This document shows, one piece after another, positions 19,499 to 28,979 of a DNA stretch of 64,000 bases (position 1 is the stretch's first letter; the number at the start of each line of letters is the position of its first letter). The stretch comes from Shimia aestuarii. GTDB taxonomy: Bacteria > Pseudomonadota > Alphaproteobacteria > Rhodobacterales > Rhodobacteraceae. Below the pieces are notes generated by a model, which saw nothing but the letters and a program-made list of their open reading frames with translations, was not told the DNA's origin and did no database searches. A program made the translations under genes and the position numbers. Location of the stretch: the NCBI RefSeq assembly GCF_900114635.1, contig NZ_FOTQ01000002.1, positions 302,483 to 366,482 of the forward strand, in the 5' to 3' direction.

Positions 19499-20031
19499 TG
19501 TCGCTTGTTGGAAAAATCGCCCGCCGGTTCAAGAAAGACGAAACCGGTCATGTGACCGTCGAATTCGCCGTCATGGTGCCCGTGTTTCTGGTACTTCTGC
19601 TTTCCTCGGTTGAGGCCGGTATGCTGAACTTGCGCAATTCGTTTCTGGAGCGCGCGCTGGATGTCGTTGTACGGGATATCCGGCTGGGAACAGGCTACGA
19701 GCCTACACATGACGAGATCCGCGACCGGATATGTGAAGAAGCGCATTTCATTCCGAACTGCACCTCGAACCTGATGCTGGAGATGATCCAACTCAATCCG
19801 CGGGCCTGGACGGGCGTTCCCCCCGGAGCGACCTGCACGAACCGCGCCGAAGAGGTGCAGCCGGTCACCGAATTCCACGCGGGTGAGAGCAACGAACTCA
19901 TGATCTTGAGGGCCTGTGCCAAGACCGAGCCGCTCTTCCCCACCACCGGCCTTGGCTACCATCTGGTCAAGGACAGCGCCGGTGACGTCTCAATGATCGC
20001 CATCTCCGCCTTCGTTCAGGAGCCCAAGTAA
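19495..20031 (+). CDS. TadE-like pseudopilin family protein
   Basis: A 178-residue protein with a TadE-type N-terminus: GHVTVEFAVMVPVFLVLLLSSVE, a hydrophobic helix carrying the conserved glutamate. After it come several cysteines (RICEEAHFIPNCTSN, GATCTNR, RACAK), which suggest a disulfide-stabilised periplasmic domain. It sits between the vWA gene (4-base overlap) and another TadE-like gene (one base between stop and start), so the three are translated as an operon. Confidence 0.85.
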   Translation: MMSLVGKIARRFKKDETGHVTVEFAVMVPVFLVLLLSSVEAGMLNLRNSFLERALDVVVRDIRLGTGYEPTHDEIRDRICEEAHFIPNCTSNLMLEMIQLNPRAWTGVPPGATCTNRAEEVQPVTEFHAGESNELMILRACAKTEPLFPTTGLGYHLVKDSAGDVSMIAISAFVQEPK

Positions 20032-20032
20032 C

Positions 20033-20590
20033 ATGATGCCCTTTTCTCATATGAAGTCCTTCCTGGACCGGTTCCGCAAAGACACTTCGGGAACTGTGGC
20101 CGTGGAAACCGTTATCCTGGTGCCCATTCTGTTCTGGGCTTTTCTTGCCACGATCATGTTCTTCGACCTGTACAAATCGCGTTCCGCCGCGGACAAGGCC
20201 GCCTTTACGATTTCCGACATGCTGTCCCGTGAAACGGTGGCGATCAATCAGACCTATCTCGACAATACGCTCGACTTGTTCAACAATTTGGCGCGTTCAG
20301 ATGGGCCCACCTCGCTGCGGGTATCGGTGTTCACTTACAGCAAGAAGGGCAACAAGTATCGCCTTGACTGGTCGCACGCCAGCGGCGGAGCGCAAACCCT
20401 GTCGAATACCGACCTACCGACATACGTGCCGAACATTCCTACCCTGCTTTCCGGAGAACGCCTGATTCTCGTCGAGACATTCGGCAGGTACGATTCACCG
20501 ATCGACATTGGTATCGGAGCCCTTGACATCAATACCTTTGTGTTCACGCGTCCCCGCTTCGCGCCGCTCCTTGCCTGGGAAAGGGTCTAG
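20033..20590 (+). CDS. TadE-like pseudopilin family protein
   Basis: The 185-residue protein has the TadE N-terminal pattern DTSGTVAVETVILVPILFWA, with a long hydrophobic helix and a conserved glutamate, then a polar periplasmic domain. It is the last gene of the tad-like trio. Its stop overlaps the stop of the convergent gene at 20587-21057. Function is probably in Flp-pilus assembly or in an analogous envelope structure. Confidence 0.83.
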   Translation: MMPFSHMKSFLDRFRKDTSGTVAVETVILVPILFWAFLATIMFFDLYKSRSAADKAAFTISDMLSRETVAINQTYLDNTLDLFNNLARSDGPTSLRVSVFTYSKKGNKYRLDWSHASGGAQTLSNTDLPTYVPNIPTLLSGERLILVETFGRYDSPIDIGIGALDINTFVFTRPRFAPLLAWERV

Positions 20591-21057
20591 TCCCTTTCCG
20601 CAAGAAGGGCTTCGAGCATCTGCGCCATCACCTTGGATTGCGAACCGGGCGTAACGCCGCCAATGCCGACCCGGCGGCCCATCGCCCACCAAAGCCCCGG
20701 TTGCCACCTGCGCGACCGGGGTTCTTTCAAGCGCAACAGGAACCCGTTCGACGGTTTCATCGCAAAAGTCCCGCGCTCGACACGGGCAATCTGATCCACC
20801 GACGCAATCTCTTCACCAGACGAACTGCGCAATCCCTTTGAGGTCAGCTGCACCTCGTGTTCCGTTGCTTTGCGGGTCGTTTCGGCCAGCCAGAGGGCCG
20901 CCACCCCGAATACGATCAGGAAAACCTGCCACCCCAAAGACGGGGGTGTCGACAAGGCCAGGTAAATCAGCAGCCCTCCCAGCACCGCCATGACGCCGAT
21001 CCCGAACCACCGTCGCGGCGCCGACGCGCGCACCACTGCCAAAACTTCGTCTTGCAT
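20587..21057 (-). CDS. Small membrane protein of unknown function
   Basis: The start at 21057 gives 156 residues (MQDEVLAVVRASAPRRWFG). Two closely spaced membrane segments follow (GIGVMAVLGGLLIYLALS and WQVFLIVFGVAALWLAE), then a soluble C-terminal domain with QLTSKGLRSSSGEEIASVDQI, which reads like a PH-type or bacterial membrane-flanked fold. I do not recognise a named family. It is convergent with the tad-like trio. Confidence 0.75.
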   Translation of the reverse strand: MQDEVLAVVRASAPRRWFGIGVMAVLGGLLIYLALSTPPSLGWQVFLIVFGVAALWLAETTRKATEHEVQLTSKGLRSSSGEEIASVDQIARVERGTFAMKPSNGFLLRLKEPRSRRWQPGLWWAMGRRVGIGGVTPGSQSKVMAQMLEALLAERD

Positions 21058-21163
21058 TGTATTCTCCCGACCCAACTGCCCCGCCCTAACGCGGCACGCA
21101 TCGCAAAAGCAAGTCCACTCCTGCTTCTCAATGGTCTCAAATACCCAATTCGTGACATCACCG

Positions 21164-22207
21164 CTAGTAAGGCATCGGATGAGATTTGTGCGCGTCGTCA
21201 ATCTCCAACAACACCTCGTCACTCAATCGCAAACCATCAAGCGCCAGAACATGTTCGAGCTGGTCGAGATGCGTTGCCCCAAAAATCGAACTGCTCAGGA
21301 AGGGACGATGCAGTGTGAAGGCCAGAGCCATGTGCACCGGATCAATGCCGTGGTGTTGCGCGATGGCAAGATAGGCATCAATTGCATCGAATACACGCGG
21401 GGTGATCCGTCCGCCGAGGTTTTCAACCAGGGACTTGCGGGACCCTTCCGGGACGGCGCCATGCTGGTATTTGCCGGTAAGCAGACCGGCCGCGAGCGGC
21501 GAAAACGCCAACAACCCAACGTCTTCGTTGACGCTCATCTCCGCCATATCCGTATCGTACAAGCGGCACAACAGCGAATACTCGTTCTGCACCGATGCCA
21601 CGCGGGGCAAACCGTTGGCCTCGGCAATACGCACCCATTGCGACGTTCCCCAAGCGCTTTCATTGGACAGACCGAACGCGCGAATACGTCCGCGATCCAC
21701 TTCGCGCTGCAGAGCCCCAAGCGCATCCTCCATGTGGGACATCGTATCCGCATGATCCTGTTTCGAGGGATCATAGCGCCAATTCTGACGAAACATGTAG
21801 GATCCGCGGTTGGGCCAGTGGAACTGATAGAGATCGATATAGTCCGTCTGAAGCCGTTTCAGCGACCCGTCAATCGCTTCCGGGATGGTCTTCGAGGTGA
21901 TCGGGGCGCCATTGCGCACATGTGCCAATCCCTGCCCCGAATGCTTGGTCGCCAAGATAACGTCAGCCCGCCGCCCGGTGCGCGCGAACCAGTTGCCAAT
22001 GATCACTTCACTGCGCCCTTGCGTTTCCGCGCTGACCGGGTTGACCGGGTACATTTCCGCCGTGTCCACGAAATTGATCCCCGCCGCCAAGGCCATGTCA
22101 ATCTGGGCGTGTGCCTCGGCCTCGTCGGTCTGAGTTCCGAAGGTCATCGTGCCAAGGCAGAGTTCGGACACGGTCATCCCGGTGCGGCCAAGAGGATTCA
22201 TTTTCAT
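21164..22207 (-). CDS. Aldo/keto reductase (Tas-like)
   Basis: The 347-residue NADPH-dependent oxidoreductase has the AKR start MNPLGRTGMTVSELCLGTMTFG and the catalytic-tetrad contexts FVDTAEMYPVNP (Asp, Tyr), LATKHSG (Lys) and YQFHWPNRG (His). The long EMYPVNPVSAETQG insert is like that of the Tas/YghZ branch. The physiological substrate cannot be read from sequence. It is a single gene, separated from the agmatinase by a dispersed hairpin repeat. Confidence 0.92.
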   Translation of the reverse strand: MKMNPLGRTGMTVSELCLGTMTFGTQTDEAEAHAQIDMALAAGINFVDTAEMYPVNPVSAETQGRSEVIIGNWFARTGRRADVILATKHSGQGLAHVRNGAPITSKTIPEAIDGSLKRLQTDYIDLYQFHWPNRGSYMFRQNWRYDPSKQDHADTMSHMEDALGALQREVDRGRIRAFGLSNESAWGTSQWVRIAEANGLPRVASVQNEYSLLCRLYDTDMAEMSVNEDVGLLAFSPLAAGLLTGKYQHGAVPEGSRKSLVENLGGRITPRVFDAIDAYLAIAQHHGIDPVHMALAFTLHRPFLSSSIFGATHLDQLEHVLALDGLRLSDEVLLEIDDAHKSHPMPY

Positions 22208-22272
22208 GGCAGGTCATCCTGATATCTGTGCGTTTCCGACAGCCTAGGGATTGGGTCGCCAAGTGCAAGCGG

Positions 22273-22340
22273 GTTGGGGGCGTTGCCCCCGCCGCCCCTG
22301 CGGGGCGACTCCCCCAGGATATTTCTGGCAAAAGGAAAAG
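22273..22340 (-). repeat. Dispersed intergenic hairpin repeat, copy A
   Basis: Read on the minus strand this copy has the core CTTTTGCCAGAAATATCCTG, then a GC-rich hairpin, then GGGGGC-AA-CGCCCCC. It shares the order core, variable hairpin, G-rich hairpin with the copies at 34731, 42464 and 47287. It fills most of the space between agmatinase and the aldo-keto reductase and probably also acts as a terminator-like element. Confidence 0.7.
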
Positions 22341-22348
22341 CGAACGGA

Positions 22349-23308
22349 TCAGGTCTGGGCACGGGCGTGGAAGATGAACCCCAGGAAGTTGAGAAGCACC
22401 TGTGCCGCGAGGATCGAGGTGGAACCGGTCGGATCGTAATCCGGGGCCACTTCGACGAGATCGATCCCGACCACCTCGTGCCGTTGCGCCAGCTGTTGCA
22501 GCATCTCGAGTACGTCATAGTAGAGAAACCCGCCATGGCTCGGCGTGCCGGTTCCCGGAGCGATCGACGGGCAGAACGCGTCGATGTCGATGGTCACATA
22601 AACCCGCACACCCTCGGGGATGTGTGCAATGACGCCTTTGGGACCAAGGGCGCGGGCCTGCCGGACACTGAGGATGTCGCTGCCCATGTTGCGGGCATCT
22701 TCGTACCCCTCGCGGGCGGTGGAACTAACATTGCGGATTCCGACCTGCGTCAATCCGGTGACATAGTCCTTCTCCGCAGCCCGCCGCATCGGGTTGCCGT
22801 GGCCGTGGCGTACACCGTGACGTTCATCCACAAAATCGAGATGCGCGTCGATTTGCAGGATGTGGATGTCACCCTGCCCGTCAAACGCGTTGATGCAGGG
22901 AATGTTGACGGAGTGGTCCCCGCCAATCACAACGGGCAGTGCTCCGGCCTGAAGAATGGCGCGGACCCCCTGTTCGATATTCGCGTGGCTTCTTTCGGTA
23001 TCCGTGTGCACGATGTCCGCATCGCCGATATCCACCATCCGCACGGAGGCCGGAAGGTAGGTGGCATCGTCCTCGTGGTCATAGGCGCCGGCATGACCAA
23101 AGCTGAACAGGGTTGAGGCTTCGCGCACGGCGCGGGGACCGAAGCGGGCGCCGCTGCGCCATTGAGTGCCGAAATCGAATGGCGCTCCCATGATCGCGAC
23201 ATCGGCATCCAGCGTGGCCCAGTCCTCGACATACGGACGCTTGCCAAAAGTCGATATTCCCACAAATGGCAGGTTGAGCCTGCCGCCTTCATAAGCGTGC
23301 GTTCCCAT
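22349..23308 (-). CDS. speB: Agmatinase / ureohydrolase family protein
   Basis: Agmatinase splits agmatine to putrescine and urea with a binuclear Mn centre. The start at 23308 has an AAGGAG element 7 bases upstream. The 319 residues show all the metal motifs: GGDHSV near 126, DAHLDF near 150 and DIDAFCPSIAPGTGTPSHGG near 233. Related enzymes (guanidinobutyrase, formimidoylglutamase-like) share these motifs, so substrate specificity is inferred. Confidence 0.9.
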   Translation of the reverse strand: MGTHAYEGGRLNLPFVGISTFGKRPYVEDWATLDADVAIMGAPFDFGTQWRSGARFGPRAVREASTLFSFGHAGAYDHEDDATYLPASVRMVDIGDADIVHTDTERSHANIEQGVRAILQAGALPVVIGGDHSVNIPCINAFDGQGDIHILQIDAHLDFVDERHGVRHGHGNPMRRAAEKDYVTGLTQVGIRNVSSTAREGYEDARNMGSDILSVRQARALGPKGVIAHIPEGVRVYVTIDIDAFCPSIAPGTGTPSHGGFLYYDVLEMLQQLAQRHEVVGIDLVEVAPDYDPTGSTSILAAQVLLNFLGFIFHARAQT

Positions 23309-23408
23309 GATGCGCTCCTTTGTTTCGGGGTCGACGGTGGCGGAATTTCCGCGTTGGGTAAAGCCCTGCCGGATTGAGAACAAAGTGGGAACTTGCTATT
23401 CTGAAGTC

Positions 23409-24029
23409 ATGGCGACTCATCTGCTCAAACGCGCGCCCGAACGCTCCCGCCCCATTCTCAACCCCGCGCCGGGGGTGGCATTGGCGTTGGCACGACTGCA
23501 TGAAGCCTGTGGTCCGGCGCGCTACAGCTTTGCGTTATGGATGGCATCACAACGCCCCGGGCCGGTGTTCTGGATCGCCCCGGAATGGGGCGCTTCGCCG
23601 CTTAATGCGGATGGCATGGCGCGGTTCGTGCATCCCGGGCGGGTGATTTTCATCACCCCCCGCCGCCCCGAGGATGTGCTGTGGTGCATGGAAGAAACGT
23701 TGCGTGCCGGGCAGGTGCCGCTGGTGGTGGCCGACCTGCCCGGCCTGCCCGCCCTGACCCCGGTACGCCGTCTGCACCTGGCTGCCGAAACCGGGACGCG
23801 AGAGAGCGGGCAGGCTCCGCTCGGGCTGATCCTGACACCCGGTGAGGGCGGCGCGCAGGGGATCGAAAGCCGCTGGCATATGACGCCCGCCCATACTGCG
23901 GGCGCCGAGGGCTGGCGTCTGACCCGTCTGCGGGCGCGCACTTCCCCGCGCCAGTCCTGGCTCCTCAGTGGTTTACCGGACAAACCGCGGCTGAGCCCAA
24001 CCGAACTGCACGAGAGCCTAAGCGCCTGA
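23409..24029 (+). CDS. ImuA/RecA-fold-like protein of unknown role
   Basis: The 206-residue product (MATHLLKRAPERSRP) resembles the RecA-like fold of ImuA: FWIAPEWG, VIFITPRRPEDVLWCMEETLRAG, VVADLPGLPALTPVRRLHLA and GLILTP follow the expected strand order. A Walker A lysine motif is absent, as in ImuA relatives. The usual partners imuB and dnaE2 are not next to it; an MFS gene follows. A mutagenesis role is therefore only a possibility. Confidence 0.6.
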   Translation: MATHLLKRAPERSRPILNPAPGVALALARLHEACGPARYSFALWMASQRPGPVFWIAPEWGASPLNADGMARFVHPGRVIFITPRRPEDVLWCMEETLRAGQVPLVVADLPGLPALTPVRRLHLAAETGTRESGQAPLGLILTPGEGGAQGIESRWHMTPAHTAGAEGWRLTRLRARTSPRQSWLLSGLPDKPRLSPTELHESLSA

Positions 24030-24113
24030 GCAAACAGCGCGTGGACCAAAAACGACGCCCGAACGTCGAATAACCGCTTGCCACGCCGAGCCTGCCCGCG
24101 ATGCTAGGGACTT

Positions 24114-25385
24114 ATGCGCATGATGATTTCCTTTTCCGCCCTGTTCCTCTCCGTGATCTTTCTCCAATTGAGCACGGGCGGGGTGGGACCGCTTGATGCC
24201 CTTTCGGGCATCGCACTGGGCTTCACCACTTCACAGATTGGTCTCTTGGGGTCTGCGCATTTCCTTGGCTTTTTCATTGGCTGCTGGTGGGCCCCCCGCC
24301 TGATCGGCAGTGTGGGACATTCCCGCGCCTTTGCTGCCTTCACCGCAGCAGGCGCGATTGGCCTGATGGCGCATTTCATCATCATTGATCCCACGGCATG
24401 GGCCATCATGCGCGTTGCCTCGGGGTTGTGCGTCGCCGGGTGCTACACCGTGGTGGAGGCATGGCTGCAATCCAAGGTCACAAACGAGACCCGTGGTCGG
24501 GCGATGGGGACCTATCGCGTCGTGGACATGGGAGCTTCCCTCGCCGCACAGCTGGTAATCAGCGTTCTGGAACCCGCCATGTACCTGTCCTACAACATCC
24601 TGGCGATCCTGTGCTGCGCCGCGATCCTGCCGCTCACCCTGACCAAATCGGAACAGCCGGAAACTCCGCATGCGCCCCGCTTGCGCCCGATGCTGGCGGT
24701 GGCCCGCTCGCCTCTGGCTGCGGCCGGGGTGGTGGTGGCCGCGCTGAGCTCGGCCAGTTTCCGCATGGTCGGTCCGGTCTATGGCAAGGAGGTTGGATTG
24801 CAGACGGACCAGATCGCCTGGTTCCTTGCGGCCTTTGTTCTGGGCGGCGCATTGGCGCAGTATCCCGTGGGGTGGCTCGCGGACAAGTATGATCGCCGCT
24901 GGGTGCTGATCTGGTTGTCGGCGGCGGCGGTATTGTCTTGTTTTGCAACGATTTCCATAGGCGGCGGCAGCACCGCACTGGTCATGGGCAACGCCGTGAT
25001 CTTCGGCCTGACCGCATTCCCGATCTATTCCGTGGCCGCCGCGCACGCCAACGACTTTGCCACGTCTGAAGAGCGCATCGAGCTGTCGGCGGCGCTGATG
25101 TTTTTTTACGCGATTGGCGCGATTGCAGCGCCGCTCTTTGCCTCAGGGCTGATTCAACGCTTTGGCCCTGCGGCCCTCTTCGTGATGATCGCCGCCGGAC
25201 ACGCCGTCCTGATCGTGTTCGGCCTGAGCCGGATGCGTGCCCGTCCCACGGTCGGACACCGCACACGTTATGTCTATGCGCCACGCACCTCTTTCATCAT
25301 CGGACGATTGATGCGGCGGCAGCGGGAAGAACCGACGCGGGTTGAGGAAGAACACAGCCGCGACGATGGCAAACCCTCCGGCTGA
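24114..25385 (+). CDS. Major facilitator superfamily transporter (YcaD-like)
   Basis: A 423-residue integral membrane protein with about 12 hydrophobic segments and the MFS cytoplasmic loop motif GWLADKYDRRWVL near residue 260. The N-half motif area is SLGFTTSQIGLLGSAHFLG-like. The general pattern matches the YcaD/YfkF group, whose substrates are not established. The C-terminal 45 residues are charged and cytosolic. It lies alone upstream of metG. Confidence 0.85.
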   Translation: MRMMISFSALFLSVIFLQLSTGGVGPLDALSGIALGFTTSQIGLLGSAHFLGFFIGCWWAPRLIGSVGHSRAFAAFTAAGAIGLMAHFIIIDPTAWAIMRVASGLCVAGCYTVVEAWLQSKVTNETRGRAMGTYRVVDMGASLAAQLVISVLEPAMYLSYNILAILCCAAILPLTLTKSEQPETPHAPRLRPMLAVARSPLAAAGVVVAALSSASFRMVGPVYGKEVGLQTDQIAWFLAAFVLGGALAQYPVGWLADKYDRRWVLIWLSAAAVLSCFATISIGGGSTALVMGNAVIFGLTAFPIYSVAAAHANDFATSEERIELSAALMFFYAIGAIAAPLFASGLIQRFGPAALFVMIAAGHAVLIVFGLSRMRARPTVGHRTRYVYAPRTSFIIGRLMRRQREEPTRVEEEHSRDDGKPSG

Positions 25386-25463
25386 GCGAGCGGCGCTCGA
25401 CCCTCTGGCACTGCGCGCCGCTTTGGTCTAGATGGAGCGCAACAACACATCGAGGGAAAAGAC

Positions 25464-27191
25464 ATGGCGCGCCACCTGATCACTTCGGCCATTCCGTATA
25501 TCAATGGCATCAAGCATTTGGGCAACCTCGTCGGCAGCCAGCTGCCGGCCGATCTTTTTGCCCGCTATCAGCGTGCGCGCGGCAACGAAGTGCTGTTCCT
25601 GTGTGCCACCGATGAACACGGCACCCCGGCGGAACTGGCTGCGGCCAAAGCAGGTCAGCCGGTCGCGGAATACTGTGCCGAGATGCACGCGATCCAGTCA
25701 AAAATCGCCGAGGGTTTCCGGCTGAGCTTTGATCATTTCGGGCGCTCCTCCAGCCCTGAAAACCACAAGCTGACCCAGCACTTTGCCGGGCGTCTGGCCG
25801 ATCAGGGTCTGATCCGAGAAGTGTCGGAAACCCAGATGTATTCGCATGCGGACGGGCGCTTCCTTCCCGACCGGTACATCGAGGGCACCTGCCCCAATTG
25901 CGGTTTTGAATCCGCGCGCGGCGACCAGTGTGACAACTGCACGAAACAGCTTGATCCCACCGACCTGATCAATCCCTATTCAACGATCTCCGGGTCAACC
26001 GATCTGGAAGAGCGCGAAACCAAGCATCTATACCTGCGCCAGTCGGAGATGCGGGAAAAGCTGCAAGCGTGGATCGACAGCAAAACCGATTGGCCCGTTC
26101 TTACCACGTCCATTGCCAACAAATGGTTAAACGACGGTGACGGGCTGCAGGATCGCGGCATCACCCGTGATCTGGACTGGGGCATCCCGGTCAAACGCGG
26201 CGACGAAGACTGGCCCGGCATGGAGGGCAAGGTCTTTTATGTCTGGTTCGATGCACCTATCGAATACATCGCCTGTTCGCAGGAGTGGGTCGACGCGGGC
26301 AAAGGCAGTGATTGGGAAAGCTGGTGGCGCACTGACAAGGGCGCCGAAGACGTGACCTATACCCAGTTCATGGGCAAGGATAACGTACCGTTCCATACCC
26401 TTTCGTTCCCTGCGACGATCCTTGGCTCGGACGAGCCATGGAAGCTGGTCGATTACATCAAGTCGTTCAACTACCTGAACTATGACGGCGGCCAGTTCTC
26501 GACCTCGCGCGGGCGTGGCGTGTTCATGGATCAGGCACTGGAAATCCTGCCCGCCGACTACTGGCGCTGGTGGCTCTTGTCGAACGTGCCGGAAACGTCG
26601 GACAGCGAGTTCACCTGGGACAACTTCCAGGCGGGCGTAAACAAGGACCTCGCGGATGTTCTCGGCAACTTCGTCAGCCGCGTGACCAAGTTCTGCCGCT
26701 CGAAATTCGGCGAGGAAGTCCCGGCTGGCGGAACTTTGGGCGAAACCGAAACGGCCCTGATCGAGGAACTCACCACCCGCATCCGCGCCTATGAAGGCCA
26801 CATGGCCGCCATGGAGGTGCGCAAATCGGCACAGGAGCTCCGCGCGATCTGGGTGGCGGGCAATGAATATCTGCAAACCGCCGCGCCGTGGTCGACCTTC
26901 AAGGAAGACCCGGAGCAGGCCGCAGCGCAGATACGCCTCGCGTTGAACCTGATCCGGCTTTATGCCGTGCTGTCATCGCCGTTCATTCCAGATGCAAGCG
27001 AGACCCTGATGGGCGCAATGCAAAGCGACGATTGGACGTGGCCGGATGACGTCCCGGCGGCGCTTGAAACCCTCGCCCCCGGTCACGCCTTTACCGTACC
27101 TGATGTGACCTTCCGCAAGATCAGCGATGACGAGCGCGAGGAGTGGCAGGAGCGGTTTGCTGGTGTTGGGGGGGTGACGGTTGCCCATTAG
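25464..27191 (+). CDS. metG: Methionyl-tRNA synthetase
   Basis: The enzyme charges tRNA-Met. The 575-residue class I synthetase has the HIGH-region [12 protein letters not shown] at residue 12, a zinc knuckle ([17 protein letters not shown] near 145) and the anticodon-binding helical domain after 390. The KMSKS position reads [11 protein letters not shown] (near 345): the first lysine is replaced by glutamine and the second by threonine. Related enzymes use KFSTS-type loops, so activity is likely but the loop is divergent. No C-terminal EMAP dimerisation domain is present. Confidence 0.95.
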   Translation: MARHLITSAIPYINGIKHLGNLVGSQLPADLFARYQRARGNEVLFLCATDEHGTPAELAAAKAGQPVAEYCAEMHAIQSKIAEGFRLSFDHFGRSSSPENHKLTQHFAGRLADQGLIREVSETQMYSHADGRFLPDRYIEGTCPNCGFESARGDQCDNCTKQLDPTDLINPYSTISGSTDLEERETKHLYLRQSEMREKLQAWIDSKTDWPVLTTSIANKWLNDGDGLQDRGITRDLDWGIPVKRGDEDWPGMEGKVFYVWFDAPIEYIACSQEWVDAGKGSDWESWWRTDKGAEDVTYTQFMGKDNVPFHTLSFPATILGSDEPWKLVDYIKSFNYLNYDGGQFSTSRGRGVFMDQALEILPADYWRWWLLSNVPETSDSEFTWDNFQAGVNKDLADVLGNFVSRVTKFCRSKFGEEVPAGGTLGETETALIEELTTRIRAYEGHMAAMEVRKSAQELRAIWVAGNEYLQTAAPWSTFKEDPEQAAAQIRLALNLIRLYAVLSSPFIPDASETLMGAMQSDDWTWPDDVPAALETLAPGHAFTVPDVTFRKISDDEREEWQERFAGVGGVTVAH

Positions 27192-27421
27192 GTGAATGTG
27201 GTTCATTTATGTCGCGCCGGGATCGGATACAGCAGGAGCGTCCGGCAAGGTTGTTACCGTCAATGATCCTGCAACCGACGTTCGCGCCATGGATGCCGAG
27301 TCGCCTCCGCTTGCGGAAGCGACAGAAATGGTGAATCATCGTCAGCAATAGCGAGAGGTCATGCACCTAGAATCCTCATGGCACACGGTTTTTCTTCACC
27401 GTCAGCGGAGCAAGATTAGAA

Positions 27422-28414
27422 TTGTTAATATTACATATCGGCTTTGGAAAATGCGGAACCACCAGCTTGCAACGCCATGTTTTTTCAAATTTGGTCGAAT
27501 TTGGATTGATAGATGAATACAATCCTTTGGAAATCAAAGATAGCCTCGGACTATTCCGACGAGGTGACAGGGCTCAAATTCCCTTACTGAACAAATACTT
27601 CAAAGATCACCGCAACGAAAGAACGCTCATATCATTGGAAAGCCTCATAGGATGGAACCCCGCGATTTGGAAGGAACGCTTGGCGATGAATCGCGAAGCC
27701 TTCCCGCGTGATACAACCATTCTGATCACCATCCGCGAACCGGGCTCATTTATGCGCAGCTGTTTCCAGCAAAAATGGCACTCCGGTCACATTGTGCCGC
27801 CAGAAGATTACTTTTTGTCGCACAAAGATTACGACCGGGCGCGCCTCACGGCCCGCTATCAAATTGACGAGATATTTGGTGTCGATGATATGAATTATCG
27901 CCAAATTATTTCTGACTATGCGAATGCTTTCCCAAAGGTTGTCGTTGTTCCAACGAAAAAGGTTAACGACCTTCAATTCTTAAATGAGATTGGATTGTCG
28001 CCCAGCGCTGAACAAATTGAACAGCTGCAAGAAAAGATTGTTCGAGGCTCTCGAGAAAACCGGGCATTTTCTCAAACCGCCATGAAATTGACGCAAAGCC
28101 GCGAGAGATTTTTGAACGGTTTGGGGCTGAAATCCCTTAGTTCTCTTGATCACGATCATCGAAAGCGCTTTTTATCCCGACAAACGAAACTTTCACACCC
28201 CAGCTTGTTGACTCGAGTAGTTCGACGGGGTCTTACGTTATTTAGGCTACCACGGTGGCGTTGGTTAATGCATAATGTGGTCGACCGTATATGGCCTTAC
28301 AAACCCTACTCTCTACCACCTGAGATCGTCCGAGGTCGCCATTTTTCTGAAAATAGGAGATTCGTGGAAGAAGTTCAAAGTTTACCACAGGGAATAGCCG
28401 TATTTGAAAGGTGA
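27422..28414 (+). CDS. Sulfotransferase-like protein (AT-rich, possibly acquired)
   Basis: A 330-residue protein starting at a TTG codon (27422) with a GGAG element about 11 bases upstream. The N-terminus LILHIGFGKCGTTSLQRHV is a 5'-PSB loop, the PAPS-binding motif of sulfotransferases. TTILITIREPG near 100 fits the strand that carries the 3'-phosphate-binding arginine. The acceptor is unknown; surface polysaccharide is typical of such proteins. Base composition and codon use are clearly more AT-rich than in the flanking genes, which suggests horizontal transfer. It lies between metG and tRNA-Leu. Confidence 0.75.
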   Translation: MLILHIGFGKCGTTSLQRHVFSNLVEFGLIDEYNPLEIKDSLGLFRRGDRAQIPLLNKYFKDHRNERTLISLESLIGWNPAIWKERLAMNREAFPRDTTILITIREPGSFMRSCFQQKWHSGHIVPPEDYFLSHKDYDRARLTARYQIDEIFGVDDMNYRQIISDYANAFPKVVVVPTKKVNDLQFLNEIGLSPSAEQIEQLQEKIVRGSRENRAFSQTAMKLTQSRERFLNGLGLKSLSSLDHDHRKRFLSRQTKLSHPSLLTRVVRRGLTLFRLPRWRWLMHNVVDRIWPYKPYSLPPEIVRGRHFSENRRFVEEVQSLPQGIAVFER

Positions 28415-28815
28415 TAAATTCAGGAGAAAACTCTTCTGTCTTGCTTGTTGTTCGTGTTTCCTATTTCAGATGGCCTCATGCATTTCCATACCAAACTGCG
28501 CCACGACAATCATTTACATTAATGGGATTATCAAAATAGGCGTCTTCAAGTCTTCACCAAGTACCCCCGCCGAAAAACGAAAGTGCTTCTCTGAAATGTC
28601 CGCGCTTCGTGTTTGGGCTTTTCTGCAACTCCGCAGAAAGGCGACGAGGAGAAACCGCTCCAACAAAGCGCACATCGCCGCCACTCTCAAACAGTGCTGA
28701 ACGTCGCAAACCTGGGTTACAATAATACAGGGATGGCTGAAATTCCGAACGCTCTAGAACAGCACCATCTGCGGCACCGCACCGCTCTAATGTGCGCCCA
28801 TGCCCCCCAACTCAT
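28415..28815. other. Intergenic region between sulfotransferase gene and tRNA-Leu
   Basis: These 401 bases are AT-rich at the left, like the sulfotransferase gene, and return to ordinary composition near the tRNA. A 98-codon plus-strand frame starting at a TTG (28404) overlaps the sulfotransferase stop. It has a hydrophobic Cys-rich N-terminus (LFCLACCSCFLFQ) but no good start site and no recognisable domain. I do not call it a gene. No copy of the tRNA 3' end was seen here. Confidence 0.5.
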
Positions 28816-28903
28816 TGGTACCCGCGGCCGGACTCGAACCGGCACGACCCCTTCGGGCCTGGAGATTTTAAGTCTCCTGTGTCTACCATTCCACCACGCG
28901 GGC
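28816..28903 (-). tRNA. tRNA-Leu (anticodon UAA)
   Basis: The minus strand reads GCCCGCGTGGTGGAATGG, with an anticodon loop CTTAAAA (anticodon TAA), a long variable arm (class II, as expected for leucine), T-loop GGTTCGAGTCC and an encoded 3' CCA (28816-28818). The acceptor stem GCCCGCG pairs with CGCGGGT over seven positions. The tRNA body is 28819-28903. Confidence 0.97.
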
Positions 28904-28979
28904 ACTCACAACCGGCCGATCCCGAAAAATCGGTTGCGCGACAATAGCGGTAATAAGACGGGTGTAAAGCGGCGAAACC

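Noticed and set aside
28404..28700. A 98-codon frame after the sulfotransferase gene
   Set aside because: It has a TTG start overlapping the previous stop, no ribosome-binding site and no domain.
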